From NCBI RefSeq assembly GCF_000281975.1, contig NZ_AKKE01000069.1, positions 1-64,000 on the forward strand: 64,000 nt of DNA. The letters are read 5' to 3'. The notes beneath the pieces were generated by a model. That model was not told where the DNA came from. It was given only the letters and a program-made list of their open reading frames with translations, and made no database searches. Below, piece by piece: positions 49,275 through 59,048 of this stretch (the first letter of the stretch is position 1; every line of letters begins with the position of its first letter). The translations under genes and the position numbers were made by a program. This DNA comes from Novosphingobium sp. AP12. Lineage in GTDB: Bacteria > Pseudomonadota > Alphaproteobacteria > Sphingomonadales > Sphingomonadaceae.

Positions 49275-49583
49275 CGTCCACCTCGCCCAAGAGGAAAGCC
49301 ACGAAAACCCAGGGCACGCCGCGAGGGCGCGTCGAGGGGGACGGATATTTATCGCATGTGGGGGTTTGTAGGAAAGCGGGACCGACTGTTAAAAAGGATT
49401 TCGCCGCCAAAACCCAGTTAACATGACCCTTCCTCAATACCTTTATGTCCACATTCTAAGGACGAGAAACGTCGCAGACTTCCCGAGCTTTCTCCGGTTC
49501 CTTAAGGCCATCGCCGAAGTCTGGGGTTAAGTCTGAGGATTTTTACCGACCCGCTTGCGCTGAAACTCGGGTTAGACTACGTC
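49275..49583. other. 309-bp lower-GC intergenic region
   Basis: Base composition drops here compared with both sides. I see GTTAA-rich stretches near 49388 and 49420 but no convincing gene, terminator or promoter. Confidence 0.6.
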
Positions 49584-50036
49584 ATGGAAATGGCGACAAC
49601 GCTCCGAGACTTCATCGCCCAGCGCGAAACCGAAATCAGGGACCAGCAGAAGGCTCTGAAGGCGGAACTGCGCGAGCTTCAGATTGCGAAAGCCGCTCTT
49701 GGGGGGCAGGCATCGCCGCCTTCTTCCGCGCCATCTGGGGCCACTGCGACCATCAAAGAGATGGCGAGACAAGTACTCTCAGGCCAAACGAGTGGGCTTA
49801 ATTCCAGCGGTATTCTCGACGCCATCAAGAAGGAATTTGGTCGCGATATAGAGCGGACAAGCCTCTCGCCCCAACTGAGCCGCCTGAAAGAAGAGGGCGA
49901 GCTCATCCTAAACGGCGAAGTCTGGTTCACAACATCGAACTTCAAAACCATTGAGACGCAGTGGGGAAACCCCGCTCCGCCGGTCAACGGGGACTTCGGC
50001 TCAGGCTTCGACGACGATTCCGAGATTCCGTTTTGA
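49584..50036 (+). CDS. Coiled-coil plus winged-helix-like protein, 150 aa
   Basis: The N-terminal 40 residues form a charged coiled coil (RDFIAQRETEIRDQQKALKA). A Ser/Pro/Ala linker follows, then a region of about residues 55-120 resembling a small winged helix of the HARE-HTH kind (TIKEMARQVLSGQTSG, GILDAIKKEFGRDI, LSPQLSRLKEEGELI). The acidic tail ends SGFDDDSEIPF. Codon use is less GC-rich than neighbours, suggesting transfer. It may bind DNA, but no partner is recognisable. Two hairpins follow its stop. Confidence 0.7.
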   Translation: MEMATTLRDFIAQRETEIRDQQKALKAELRELQIAKAALGGQASPPSSAPSGATATIKEMARQVLSGQTSGLNSSGILDAIKKEFGRDIERTSLSPQLSRLKEEGELILNGEVWFTTSNFKTIETQWGNPAPPVNGDFGSGFDDDSEIPF

Positions 50037-50064
50037 TGGCCGGCTCTGCGTCCATCAAACGAAA

Positions 50065-50127
50065 AGGGCCGCCCCAACAGGCGGCCCTAGCTTGGCAACC
50101 GAGGCGCGCCAACGCCTCGGCTGCCTT
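50065..50127 (+). terminator. Two consecutive hairpins after the winged-helix-like gene
   Basis: AGGGCCGCC-CCAACA-GGCGGCCCT (50065-50088) is a perfect 9-bp stem. A second stem pairs ACCGAGGCG with CGCCTCGG around 50098-50120, followed by CTGCCTTTG. Neither has a long T run, but the first is placed as a terminator for the upstream gene. Confidence 0.55.
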
Positions 50128-50290
50128 TGTTGGTCAACCCTATCCCACTCAGCCGGGAGCACGAGCTAGGAGTATCCCTATGTGGCAAACCGCCTTGTTG
50201 AACTAAGCGGACGCCGCGTCCGGGGGCAGACGCCTCCGGCGCGGTTCTTGTTAGCATGCCTAAGATTCATAGGTCAAAGGAACATTAGAA

Positions 50291-50461
50291 ATGGCTGCGA
50301 AGTCTGGCGGGAAGCCGCCCTCGAAGTCGCCGACGCCGCGCGACAGCGGCAAGACCCCTTCGTCCATCGCTGGGAAAGCGATGGCCAATGGCGGTAAGCT
50401 GTCCAAGACTGAAACTATGACGCTTGCGGCGTCAGTGATGTCGCAGAACCAGAAGCCTTAA
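50291..50461 (+). CDS. Small basic protein of unknown function, 56 aa
   Basis: ATG 50291 follows AAAGGA by about nine bases. The peptide is Lys/Ser/Pro-rich at the start (MAAKSGGKPPSKSPTPRD) and ends in a short helical part (ETMTLAASVMSQNQ). The phrase IAGKAMANG-(K)LSKTETMTLAASV looks like a conserved small-protein core. It lies in the lower-GC patch between the winged-helix-like gene and uvrA. No function can be assigned. A longer overlapping frame at 50182-50397 looks less gene-like. Confidence 0.55.
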   Translation: MAAKSGGKPPSKSPTPRDSGKTPSSIAGKAMANGGKLSKTETMTLAASVMSQNQKP

Positions 50462-50495
50462 CCGCGGCTCGCTTAGGCGAGTGTTCTTTAATACG

Positions 50496-50538
50496 CAGCG
50501 TGTGAGTATCGGGAATCACCTCCGATACCTGCACGCTG
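50496..50538. repeat. Two-part stem-loop between the 56-aa gene and uvrA
   Basis: CAGCGTG (50496-50502) pairs with CACGCTG (50532-50538), and GTATCGG (50506-50512) pairs with CCGATAC (50522-50528). The two 7-bp stems are separated by a symmetric three-base internal loop. It could be a transcript end for either flanking gene or a protein-binding RNA/DNA structure. Confidence 0.65.
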
Positions 50539-50707
50539 CCTTCGTCGTATATGGCCCCCATGTTTGCGTTAGGATCGGGCGGGTTTCACGCTTTGTCTTC
50601 TTCCGCATCTCCGCGTGGGATCGGATTGAGCCGCACGCACCCCTCTACCACCCGCTGCGCGGGCGGTTCCCCTCCCCGTCGCGGCGCGACAGGGAGGAAT
50701 AAGCGCG

Positions 50708-53605
50708 TCACTTCCCCAGCAGCGGCTTCAGGTAGTGGCCGGTGAACGAGCGGGGTTCCTTGACGACCTGCTCGGGGGTGCCGACGGCGACGATCTCGCC
50801 GCCGCGGATGCCGCCTTCGGGGCCCATGTCGATGATCCAGTCCGCGGTCTTGATGACGTCGAGGTTGTGTTCGATGACGATCACCGAATTGCCCTGGTCG
50901 ACCAGGCGGTGCAGCACTTCGAGGAGCTTGCGCACGTCCTCGAAGTGGAGGCCGGTGGTGGGCTCGTCGAGGATGTAGAGCGTCTGCCCGGTGGAGCGGC
51001 GCGCCAGTTCCTTGGCGAGCTTGACGCGCTGCGCCTCGCCGCCCGAGAGCGTGGTCGCCTGCTGGCCGACCTTGACGTAGCCGAGCCCGACCTCGTTGAG
51101 CATGTGCATCTTGTCGCGGATCGGGGGGACGGCCTTGAAGAACTCCTCGGCGTCCTCGATCGTCATGTCGAGCACGTCGGCGATCGAGTGGCTCTTGAAC
51201 TTCACCTCCAGCGTCTCGCGGTTGTAGCGCTTGCCGTGGCATTCCTCGCACGTCACGTAGACGTCGGGGAGGAAGTGCATCTCGATCTTGATGAGGCCGT
51301 CGCCCTGGCACGCCTCGCAGCGGCCGCCCTTGACGTTGAAGCTGAAGCGCCCCGGCTTGTAGCCGCGCGCCTGGCTTTCAGGGAGGCCTGCGAACCAGTC
51401 GCGGATCTGGGTGAAGGCGCCGGTGTAGGTGGCCGGGTTCGAGCGCGGGGTGCGGCCGATCGGCGACTGGTCGATCTCGATGACCTTGTCGCACTTCTCC
51501 AGGCCCTTGATCCGGTCGTGCGCGCCCGCGATCACCCGCGCGCCGTTGAGCTGGCGGCTGGCGCCCGCCTGCAGCGTGTCGATGGTGAGCGAGGACTTGC
51601 CCGAGCCCGACACGCCCGTCACGCAGCAGAAGGTGCCGAGCGGGAACTTCGCGGTCACCCCGCGCAGGTTGTTGGCGCGCGCGTTCTCAACCGTGACGAA
51701 GCTGCCGTTGCCCTTGCGGCGCTTCTTCGGGACCTCGATCCGGCGGGTGCCGTTGAGATAGGCGGCGGTGAGGCTGTCCTTGGACTTGAGCACCTGCTTG
51801 AGCGTGCCCTCGGCCACCACCTCGCCGCCGTGGACGCCGGCGCCGGGGCCGAGGTCGACGATGTAGTCGGCGGTGCGGATGGCGTCCTCGTCATGCTCCA
51901 CCACGATCACGGTGTTGCCGAGGTCGCGCAGGCGCTTGAGAGTGACGAGCAGCATGTCGTTGTCGCGCTGGTGCAGGCCGATGCTGGGCTCGTCCAGCAC
52001 GTAGAGCACGCCCGAGAGGCCCGAGCCGATCTGGCTGGCGAGGCGGATGCGCTGGCTCTCGCCGCCCGAAAGCGTGCCCGAGGTGCGGTCGAGGTTGAGG
52101 TAGTCGAGCCCGACGTTGTTGAGGAAGCCGAGGCGCTCGTTGATCTCCTTGAGGATGGCCTTGGCGATCTGCTTCTGCTGCTCGGTGAGCTTGGCTTCCA
52201 GCTCGCCGAACCACGCATAGCCGTCCGACACCGAGAAGCGCGCGGCATCGGCGATGTCGCTGCCGGCGATCTTGACCGACAGGGCCTCGGGCTTGAGGCG
52301 CTTGCCGTGGCAGGTCTCGCAGGGCTGCGCGGTCTGGAACTTGGTCAGTTCCTCGCGCATCCAGGCGCTGTCGGTCTGGATCAGGCGGCGGTTGAGGTTG
52401 CCGATGACACCTTCGAACGCCTTGTTGACGGTATATTCCTTGCGCCCGTCCTTGAAGGTCAGCGGCACGGCCTTGCCGCCGGTGCCGTAGAGGATGACCA
52501 GCTGCACTTCGCCCGGCAGCGCGTCCCACGGCGTCGTCAGGTCGAAGCCGAAGTGCTTCGCCAGGCTGGAGAGCACCTGCATGTAGTAAGGCGAAGGCGG
52601 GTTCGACTTGGCCCAGGGCACGATCGCGCCCTGCTTGAGCGTCAGGTGCTCGTTCGGCACCACCAGCTGGGGGTCGAACAGCAGCTTTTCACCCAGGCCG
52701 TCGCAGGCCGGGCACGCACCCTGCGGCGCGTTGAACGAGAACAGGCGCGGCTCGATCTCCTCGATCGTGAAGCCGCTGACCGGGCAGGCGAACTTCTCAG
52801 AGAATACGATGCGGTTGGCGGGCAGCCCCGCGCCCTTGAGGTTGGTGCCCGTCGCGTCCTCGTCGTCGCGGCCGGGGACGTTGCCGTCCGCCATGTCGGC
52901 ATAGGCCAGCCCCTCGGCCAGCTTGAGCGCCTGCTCGAAGCTGTCGGCAAGGCGCGTCTGGATGCCGTCCTTCACCGCGATACGGTCGACCACGACTTCG
53001 ATGTCGTGCTTGTACTTCTTGTCGAGCGCGGGCGCGTCCTCGATCGCGTAGAATTCGCCGTCGACGCGCACGCGGGTGTAGCCCGCCTTCTGCCACTCGG
53101 CGAGTTCCTTGCGGTATTCGCCCTTGCGGCCGCGCACCACGGGGGCGAGCAGGTAGAAGCGCGTGCCCTCGGGCAGTTCCATCACCCGGTCGACCATGTT
53201 GGAGACGGTCTGCGCCTCGATCGGCAGGCCGGTGGCGGGCGAATAGGGAATGCCCACGCGCGCCCAGAGCAGGCGCATGTAGTCCCAGATCTCGGTCACC
53301 GTCGCCACGGTCGAGCGCGGGTTGCGGCTGGTGGTCTTCTGCTCGATCGAGATGGCGGGGCTGAGGCCGTCGATATGCTCGACGTCGGGCTTCTGCATCA
53401 TCTCGAGGAACTGGCGCGCGTAGGCGCTCAGGCTCTCGACGTAGCGGCGCTGCCCTTCGGCGTAGATCGTGTCGAACGCCAAGCTCGACTTGCCCGAGCC
53501 CGAAAGCCCGGTGATGACGATCAGCTTCTCGCGCGGGAGCGCGATGTCGAAGCCCTTGAGGTTATGCTCGCGCGCACCGCGCACTGTGATGTGGGTGAGA
53601 CTCAT
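50708..53605 (-). CDS. uvrA: Excinuclease ABC subunit A, 965 aa
   Basis: UvrA is the damage-recognition ATPase of nucleotide excision repair; it works with UvrB and UvrC. Two ABC cassettes are present, with Walker A GLSGSGKS (about residues 33-40) and GVSGSGKSS, and signatures [12 protein letters not shown] and [12 protein letters not shown]. The C-terminal zinc finger is complete (CEACQGDG and CEECHGK). The first zinc site reads CPVS instead of CPxC while CPAC is kept, so one Cys ligand is missing. Length is normal. An alphaproteobacterial SOS box lies 12-26 bases before the start, so LexA control is expected. Confidence 0.95.
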   Translation of the reverse strand: MSLTHITVRGAREHNLKGFDIALPREKLIVITGLSGSGKSSLAFDTIYAEGQRRYVESLSAYARQFLEMMQKPDVEHIDGLSPAISIEQKTTSRNPRSTVATVTEIWDYMRLLWARVGIPYSPATGLPIEAQTVSNMVDRVMELPEGTRFYLLAPVVRGRKGEYRKELAEWQKAGYTRVRVDGEFYAIEDAPALDKKYKHDIEVVVDRIAVKDGIQTRLADSFEQALKLAEGLAYADMADGNVPGRDDEDATGTNLKGAGLPANRIVFSEKFACPVSGFTIEEIEPRLFSFNAPQGACPACDGLGEKLLFDPQLVVPNEHLTLKQGAIVPWAKSNPPSPYYMQVLSSLAKHFGFDLTTPWDALPGEVQLVILYGTGGKAVPLTFKDGRKEYTVNKAFEGVIGNLNRRLIQTDSAWMREELTKFQTAQPCETCHGKRLKPEALSVKIAGSDIADAARFSVSDGYAWFGELEAKLTEQQKQIAKAILKEINERLGFLNNVGLDYLNLDRTSGTLSGGESQRIRLASQIGSGLSGVLYVLDEPSIGLHQRDNDMLLVTLKRLRDLGNTVIVVEHDEDAIRTADYIVDLGPGAGVHGGEVVAEGTLKQVLKSKDSLTAAYLNGTRRIEVPKKRRKGNGSFVTVENARANNLRGVTAKFPLGTFCCVTGVSGSGKSSLTIDTLQAGASRQLNGARVIAGAHDRIKGLEKCDKVIEIDQSPIGRTPRSNPATYTGAFTQIRDWFAGLPESQARGYKPGRFSFNVKGGRCEACQGDGLIKIEMHFLPDVYVTCEECHGKRYNRETLEVKFKSHSIADVLDMTIEDAEEFFKAVPPIRDKMHMLNEVGLGYVKVGQQATTLSGGEAQRVKLAKELARRSTGQTLYILDEPTTGLHFEDVRKLLEVLHRLVDQGNSVIVIEHNLDVIKTADWIIDMGPEGGIRGGEIVAVGTPEQVVKEPRSFTGHYLKPLLGK

Positions 53606-53616
53606 GGAGGCGGTAT

Positions 53617-53631
53617 GTTCCAGATTTGTTC
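53617..53631 (-). promoter_or_regulatory. SOS box (LexA site) of uvrA
   Basis: GTTC-CAGATTT-GTTC is an exact match to the alphaproteobacterial LexA consensus GTTC-N7-GTTC. It lies 12-26 bases upstream of the uvrA start codon. Confidence 0.8.
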
Positions 53632-53769
53632 GCGGCCATCAAGTGGCAGGCGCCGATTTCGCTAGTCCCATAGATGGGCGCGGATGGCGTCATGACAATG
53701 GCTGCGCGCACAAGGTGTGTCCGCCGGGCGCCTCCGGGGAGTGCCCCGCAGCCGTGCGTATTGCGCCCG

Positions 53770-53787
53770 ATACTAAGTCCATAGTAT
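53770..53787. promoter_or_regulatory. Inverted repeat before the DUF2235 gene
   Basis: ATACTA-N6-TAGTAT is a perfect 6-bp inverted repeat ending 27 bases before the GTG start at 53815. It could be an operator or overlap the -10 region. Confidence 0.4.
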
Positions 53788-53814
53788 TCGACTCGGCCGG
53801 GTGGGAGAAATGGC

Positions 53815-56640
53815 GTGGCGGAGTCGAAGGAACTCAAATCAACCGAAGTCGGCGATCCCAATGAGCAAGGAACAGCTCCTAAAACAGAAGAGCAAAAACC
53901 GGAACGCCGCGCCGACTCTTCTCCGCCCATTTCCAGCGCGAAACGCATCATCGCCTTTTCGGACGGCACCGGAAACAGCAGCGGCAAGCTGTTTCGCACC
54001 AACGTCTACCGGCTTTACACGGCGCTGCGGCTTGGCGAGGTCACCATGGCCAAGCCGCAGATCGCCTACTACGATAACGGCGTCGGCACCTCGAGCATAC
54101 GGCTCTTCGCGGTGCTGGGCGGCATCTTCGGGCTGGGGCTCAAGCGCAACCTCGCCGAACTCTACTGCTACGTCTGCCGCAACTACAACGCGGGCGACGA
54201 GATCCACGCCTTCGGCTTCAGCCGCGGCGCCTTCACCATCCGGCTCCTCGTCGCGCTCATCTGCGAGGAAGGCATCATGCCCTACAAGGACGAGCGCGAA
54301 CTGAAGCGCAACTGCGCCGACGCGCTGCGCCGCTTCCTCGGCCACAACCTGCCGGACCGGTTCGGCCTGCTGTTCCTCGTCGTTCGCGGCGTGCGCGACC
54401 TGTTGATCCGGGGCTGGCGCGGGATGCGACATCAGGACTTCAACCAGCAGGCCGCGCACCGGCCCGACATCGAGTTCGTCGGGGTGTGGGACACCGTTGC
54501 CGCCTATGGCGGGCCGATCAGCGAACTGACGCGCGGCATCGACCAGTACGTCTGGCCGCTGACGATGACTGACTACATGCTCAACCGGAAGGTGAAGACC
54601 GCCCGCCACGCCCTCGCGCTCGATGAGGAGCGCGACAGCTTCTGGCCGCTGCTGTGGGACGAGGTGGCGGAACAGCGGCCGATCGCGGAAATCACCGAAA
54701 AGCTGGACAAGGCACTCGCGAAAAGACGGTCGGTCGATCCTGCGCTGAAGGACCTCCAGCAGGCACTGGCCGACAAGCTGCCGATCGAGCAGGTCTCGCT
54801 CAGGCTCGAGAAGGCGCTGGAGACAAAGCAGCCGGTCGAAGGGCTGCTCAAGGAACTGCAGCGGGCGCTCACGGAACGGCAGCGCATCGACGCCCTGTCC
54901 GACGACGAGCGCAAGGCACTGGTACGGGCGCCCCGTCTCAAGCAGGTGTGGTTCTGCGGGATGCATTCGGACGTGGGCGGCGGCTATCCCGACGACAGCC
55001 TCGCCTACGTCTCGCTCGACTGGATGATGGCCGAGATCGGCGACCGGCTTGAATTCATCCCCAGCGAAAGGCTGCGGATCGCCGAGTTCGCCAACCCGCT
55101 GGGGCCGATGCACGATTCCCGGTCCGGCGTGGCGGCGTACTATCGCTACCAGCCGCGCAAGATCTCGGCGATGCTCCACCCGCGCGCCGGGGACTCGATC
55201 ACGCTCGACGAGACGCGGGTCCTGCGCGACCCCACCATCGGCGAGAAGCCGCACCGGCCCCAGGGCCTGCTGCTGCGCTGCCTGATCCACCGCAGCGTGG
55301 TCGAGCGCATCGCGGTCGGCAACGACAACTACGCCCCCATCGTCCTGCCCGAGACGTTCGAGGTCGATGCGCTCCAGCCCGCCACCGACCCGAGGGTCCG
55401 CGCCGCCATCGCCAATGTCGAGGACCCGAAAATCGCCGGTCCGCGCGTACAGGTCCAGGAGAACCACTGGGACCTCGTGTGGGTGCGGCGCGTCGGGTAC
55501 TTTCTGGTCGTCGCGGTTTCCCTGCTGCTGGTCATCGCGCCGCTGCGCAAGGATCGCGTGCATATCCCCAACCCGGAGAATTTCTGGCTGAACTGGGTCG
55601 ACGGCACGTTCACGTGGATCGGCGGCTTCGTCCCCGGCTTCCTGAGCCCATGGTATGTCGCGCTGACGCAGCACTGGGCGGAAACGCTGGTGATCCTCCT
55701 GGTGCTGTTCGCGATGAGCCAGGTGATGGTCGGCCTCGAAGCCACCCTGCGCGACCGCATGCGGGTGCTCTGGTGGGATTCGGTCGATGGTATCCCCGCC
55801 GACACGCCGGAGCCGTCCGGGCTGCGAAAGTTCCGTAGCAGCTACCGTTACCAGCGCACGCTGCAGCGCTGGAAATGGGACGTGATGCCCGGCCTCACCG
55901 GCGGGGGCATCCTGCTCGCCGGGGTCTATGCGCTGGCGGTGGTCGGGGTCCAGGCGGCCCTTTACTACAAGGAAACGGTCGGCACCTACTGCTCCGGCAA
56001 GTCGCCCGGCCCCGCCACCATGGGCACGGGGCAGCTGCTCGACGCGTCGCAGACATGCCTCAAAGTGGTGCAGACGAAGCCGGTCGAAACGACACAGCCC
56101 CGGACGGAAGCCAACGCCGCCGTCCCCGTCCAGGTGAAAAAGGGGAAGCGCTACTTCGTCTTCATCGAACCGCTCACGCCTTCAGCCACGCCGTGGAATG
56201 ACGGGCCGAACATCCGGGTTCCCGCCGAAGGTAAGGCGACCTTCAACCTCGACTGGAAACAGTTCGGCTTGATGGCCCTGTCGGCGGGCTTCCGCCGCGT
56301 CGGCACCGCCCGCTGGCTCGAGCCCGTGGTCCAGATCCGCGACGTGAGGGAGGACAAGGCGATCCTCTACGACCGGGCCGTAGTCCAGCAGCTCGAGTTC
56401 GGCGGCGATGCCCTCTGCTACTCCAGCCCTGGAAAGCGCACCGTCGGCTCCTTCAAGGCGCGCAAGTCCGGCCAGTTGTTCCTGTTCCTCAACGACGTCG
56501 CGCTTCCCGGCCTGAGGCCAGACTTTTTCTACAACGGATACAAGCGCGCCCAGAACGCCGGTAATGCGTGGGTTCAGGTCTATCCCGCCGAAGAGATGGC
56601 AGGGTTCAACAAGAAGTGCCCCGTCGTCGTCACAGAATGA
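53815..56640 (+). CDS. Large DUF2235 alpha/beta hydrolase with membrane segments, 941 aa
   Basis: The N-terminal half is a DUF2235 hydrolase of the type seen in Tle1-like phospholipases. It contains FSDGTGNS, the nucleophile elbow GFSRGAF with Ser136, [12 protein letters not shown] with Asp226, and HSDVGGGY (384-391). A helical insertion of about 75 residues (about 286-360) with repeats such as [15 protein letters not shown] and LKELQRAL separates the last two motifs. Three hydrophobic segments (about 561-577, 622-640, 694-717) follow, and the C-terminal 220 residues look like a beta-rich extracytoplasmic domain. Start GTG 53815 follows GGGAG. No VgrG/Hcp or immunity gene is nearby, so a secretion-effector role is not supported. 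Confidence 0.8.
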   Translation: MAESKELKSTEVGDPNEQGTAPKTEEQKPERRADSSPPISSAKRIIAFSDGTGNSSGKLFRTNVYRLYTALRLGEVTMAKPQIAYYDNGVGTSSIRLFAVLGGIFGLGLKRNLAELYCYVCRNYNAGDEIHAFGFSRGAFTIRLLVALICEEGIMPYKDERELKRNCADALRRFLGHNLPDRFGLLFLVVRGVRDLLIRGWRGMRHQDFNQQAAHRPDIEFVGVWDTVAAYGGPISELTRGIDQYVWPLTMTDYMLNRKVKTARHALALDEERDSFWPLLWDEVAEQRPIAEITEKLDKALAKRRSVDPALKDLQQALADKLPIEQVSLRLEKALETKQPVEGLLKELQRALTERQRIDALSDDERKALVRAPRLKQVWFCGMHSDVGGGYPDDSLAYVSLDWMMAEIGDRLEFIPSERLRIAEFANPLGPMHDSRSGVAAYYRYQPRKISAMLHPRAGDSITLDETRVLRDPTIGEKPHRPQGLLLRCLIHRSVVERIAVGNDNYAPIVLPETFEVDALQPATDPRVRAAIANVEDPKIAGPRVQVQENHWDLVWVRRVGYFLVVAVSLLLVIAPLRKDRVHIPNPENFWLNWVDGTFTWIGGFVPGFLSPWYVALTQHWAETLVILLVLFAMSQVMVGLEATLRDRMRVLWWDSVDGIPADTPEPSGLRKFRSSYRYQRTLQRWKWDVMPGLTGGGILLAGVYALAVVGVQAALYYKETVGTYCSGKSPGPATMGTGQLLDASQTCLKVVQTKPVETTQPRTEANAAVPVQVKKGKRYFVFIEPLTPSATPWNDGPNIRVPAEGKATFNLDWKQFGLMALSAGFRRVGTARWLEPVVQIRDVREDKAILYDRAVVQQLEFGGDALCYSSPGKRTVGSFKARKSGQLFLFLNDVALPGLRPDFFYNGYKRAQNAGNAWVQVYPAEEMAGFNKKCPVVVTE

Positions 56641-58150
56641 CCCCGGCGAAAGTGGCGATCGCATGGAGCACGATCGCGCCCGCCACCAGAGTACCGGCAT
56701 AGCGGATGGCGCCTGCGCTGTCCGGTGCGGCGCGCGGCAGGTCCGCCTGCTCCAGCCGCGCGGTGGCGGCGCGGATCAGGCGCGGCGCGTCGGCCGAGAG
56801 GCGCGACAGTTCCAGCAGCACCGCCTCCATCTGCCCCGGCGCGGCAAGCCGCGTCAGGCGCGAGGCGACCAGCCGCCCGCGAAGGCCGTTCAGCGCCTCC
56901 GAAAGATCGAAGCCCGGCGCGATGCCCGACAGCACCCCGTCCATAGTCACCATCGCCTTGAAGATCAGCACGAGGTCCGGCGGCAGCACCAGCCCCTCCT
57001 TGCGCAGCAGTGGGAAGAAGTCGGCGACCATCGCGTTCAGCACCAGCGCCCCGCTCCCATGCCGCGCGACGAGGCGTTCCGACGCGGTCAGCAGCCGCTC
57101 GCGCGGGACTTGGCCCGCCTGCGACCACAGCGCCAGCATGTCCGCCACGCCGCCGGGATCGTTGCCCCGCAGCGAGAGGATGAAGGTCAGGAACTCGTGC
57201 TGGCGGCGCGGCGAGACGAAGCCCACGGAGCCGAGGTCGAGCAGGGCCAGCCGGTCTCCCTCCCCCGCAGACGGCAGGCACAGCAGGTTGCCGGGGTGCG
57301 GATCGGCGTGGAAGCGCCCGTTCACCAGCACCATCTCCAGCACCAGCTGCGCGCCGAGGTCGGCGATGGCGTCGGGGTCGATCCCGGCAGCGCGCAAGGT
57401 GGCGGGATCGCGCGGGGGGATGCCGTCCACATAGTCCATCACGAGCAGCGCGTTCGACGTGTATTCCCAGTGGATCGTGGGCACGACGACGCGCGCCATG
57501 GGGGCGAGGTCGGCGCGCAGCATGTCGGCGTTGCGGCCCTCGTTGGTGAAATCCAGCTCGTCGAGGATCTCGCGGCCCAGCTGCTCTATCATCGCGCCGG
57601 GCATCATCCGGCGCACCATGTCGCTGCGCGCCTCGACCAGCGCGGCGAGATGGCGCAGCAGGCGCAGGTCGGCCTCCATCGCGCGGCGGATGCCGGGGCG
57701 GCGGATCTTGACCACCACCTCGCGCCCGTCGTGCAGCGTGGCCCGGTGGACCTGCGCGATCGAAGCGGCGGCGAGCGGCTCGGTGTCGAAGCGCGCGAAG
57801 GCGGTCTCGGGCGCCTCACCCAGCGCGGCCTCCACGGCGGGGCGCAAGTCCTCGAACGGCAGGCGCGGGGCATCGCTCTGGAGCTGCTCGAAAGCGGCGA
57901 TCCACTCGTCGCTCAGCATGTCGCGACGGGTGGCGAGGATCTGGCCGAGCTTCACGTAAGTCGGCCCCAGCGCCTCCAGCGCGCGCCGGGTGCGGGTGGG
58001 CAGGTCGGCATCCTCGCGCGCCGCCTCGCCGCCTAGGCCAAGACGCGCCAGCAGCGAGTCCAGCCCGAAGCGGGCGATCACCGCGCTCACCTCGGCCATG
58101 CGGGCGCGGTCGCGCGCGGCGACGGTCATCGTCTGCAGGATCGTGGGCAT
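56630..58150 (-). CDS. ubiB: UbiB/ABC1 family atypical kinase, 506 aa
   Basis: UbiB is an ATPase/kinase-like membrane protein needed for ubiquinone biosynthesis, probably by helping extract lipid intermediates. The KxGQ motif (YVKLGQILATR, residues about 65-75), the alanine-rich loop AAASIAQVHRA, EILDELDFTNEGRNADM, FHADPHPGNLL and the DFG-like DLGSVGF are all intact. A C-terminal hydrophobic segment ([20 protein letters not shown]) anchors it in the membrane. ATG 58150 follows AAGGAGAC; the longer frame upstream is not needed. It overlaps the DUF2235 gene's 3' end by 11 bases in convergent orientation. Confidence 0.9.
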   Translation of the reverse strand: MPTILQTMTVAARDRARMAEVSAVIARFGLDSLLARLGLGGEAAREDADLPTRTRRALEALGPTYVKLGQILATRRDMLSDEWIAAFEQLQSDAPRLPFEDLRPAVEAALGEAPETAFARFDTEPLAAASIAQVHRATLHDGREVVVKIRRPGIRRAMEADLRLLRHLAALVEARSDMVRRMMPGAMIEQLGREILDELDFTNEGRNADMLRADLAPMARVVVPTIHWEYTSNALLVMDYVDGIPPRDPATLRAAGIDPDAIADLGAQLVLEMVLVNGRFHADPHPGNLLCLPSAGEGDRLALLDLGSVGFVSPRRQHEFLTFILSLRGNDPGGVADMLALWSQAGQVPRERLLTASERLVARHGSGALVLNAMVADFFPLLRKEGLVLPPDLVLIFKAMVTMDGVLSGIAPGFDLSEALNGLRGRLVASRLTRLAAPGQMEAVLLELSRLSADAPRLIRAATARLEQADLPRAAPDSAGAIRYAGTLVAGAIVLHAIATFAGVIL

Positions 58151-58267
58151 CGGGTCTCCTTCGGTCGCGGGAGAAAGCGGCGGCACCCGCGCCCGGTTCC
58201 GGCCATGCTTGTGGAAAGGCGGCGCCCGGTCGTTGGTCGCTGCCCGCGCCGCGCCTAGGCTGGTGCC

Positions 58268-58837
58268 ATGCTCACCTTGCGCAACCTCCTCGGCCTCACG
58301 CTCGCGGCCTCGCTCGCCGGCTGCGGGGGCGGGGTGAAGTACCGACCGGTGAGCGACGTGCCGGTCCGCATCGGCCCGCCCTACAAGGTGCGCGGCGCGA
58401 CTTACGTGCCCGCCGCCCAGCCCACTTACGACATGCTCGGCTATGCGACGTGGTACGGGGGCGAGAGCGGCAACCAGGTCGCCAACGGCGAGCGCTTCCG
58501 CCCCGACTGGGTCACGGCCGCGCACACGACCCTGCCGCTGCCGAGCTATGTCGAGGTCACCGCGCTCGACACCGGCCGCCGCATCCTGGTGCGTGTCAAC
58601 GACCGCGGGCCCTACGGCGATCCCACCCGCATCCTCGACCTGTCGAAAGGCGCGGCCCAGCAGCTCGGCGTGCGGGCAAAAGGCAAGGCGGCCGTGCGCG
58701 TGCGCGTGGTCGAGCCCGAGGAAAAGGACCGCGCCGCCCTGCGCAAGGGCAAGTCCGCCCGCGAACTCCCGCCGCTCCCCGCAAGCTCGCTCGCCAGCCT
58801 GCAGGCCCAGTTCGCGCGCGGGGTGGGCACGCGCTGA
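58268..58837 (+). CDS. rlpA: RlpA-like septal ring lipoprotein, 189 aa
   Basis: The signal peptide ends in lipobox LAGC near residue 19, giving an outer-membrane lipoprotein. The DPBB domain has GYATWYGGESGNQVANGERF, AAHTTLPLPSYVEVTALD and VRVNDRGPYGDPTRILDLS, the conserved Asp/Tyr pattern of RlpA. The C-terminal part is charged and helical rather than a recognisable SPOR domain, so septal targeting through denuded glycan is uncertain. It is divergent from ubiB with 117 bases between starts. It is unlike the RlpA-type protein at 47579 outside the DPBB core. Confidence 0.85.
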   Translation: MLTLRNLLGLTLAASLAGCGGGVKYRPVSDVPVRIGPPYKVRGATYVPAAQPTYDMLGYATWYGGESGNQVANGERFRPDWVTAAHTTLPLPSYVEVTALDTGRRILVRVNDRGPYGDPTRILDLSKGAAQQLGVRAKGKAAVRVRVVEPEEKDRAALRKGKSARELPPLPASSLASLQAQFARGVGTR

Positions 58838-58863
58838 GGAACCCTGTGGGCGCCCCGGGCGTT
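58838..58863 (+). promoter_or_regulatory. EcfG (general stress response) promoter candidate
   Basis: GGAAC at 58838-58842 is followed by exactly 17 bases and CGTT at 58860-58863. This matches the alphaproteobacterial EcfG sigma-factor consensus GGAAC-N16/17-CGTT. The start codon of the 52-aa gene lies 24 bases downstream. Confidence 0.7.
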
Positions 58864-58886
58864 ATCTCCTCGAGAGGAGAAACGTC

Positions 58887-59045
58887 ATGAATATCGGAGC
58901 CGAGATCCCCTTCCGCCGCAGCCGCTTCGCGCGTCTCACCGGATCGCTGATCTTCGACCGCCAGCGCAAGGAAAACGTGCGCGAAAACGAAGAGCACGCG
59001 GAGGAAATGCGCGTCTGGTCGAAGGGCCACTTCGTCCAGAACTGA
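58887..59045 (+). CDS. Small charged protein, probable stress-induced, 52 aa
   Basis: ATG 58887 follows GAGAGGAGAAACGTC, a strong ribosome-binding site. The peptide has an amphipathic basic start (MNIGAEIPFRRSRFARLTG), a charged helix (RQRKENVRENEEHAEEM) and an end VWSKGHFVQN. No signal peptide or named domain is visible. The EcfG-type promoter just upstream suggests induction under general stress, as for many tiny alphaproteobacterial proteins. It overlaps nothing and converges on the btuD gene. Confidence 0.7.
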   Translation: MNIGAEIPFRRSRFARLTGSLIFDRQRKENVRENEEHAEEMRVWSKGHFVQN

Positions 59046-59048
59046 TCC

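Noticed and set aside
50182..50397. A 71-codon frame upstream of the 56-residue gene
   Set aside because: It overlaps the better-supported small gene in another frame and lacks a Shine-Dalgarno.
50735..53665. A 976-codon open frame on the + strand opposite uvrA
   Set aside because: It is the antisense shadow of uvrA in high-GC DNA; no motif, no ribosome-binding site, and the minus strand carries intact UvrA motifs.
53815..56640. DUF2235 protein as a type VI secretion effector
   Set aside because: No VgrG, Hcp, PAAR or immunity-like gene nearby, and membrane helices suggest a resident protein.
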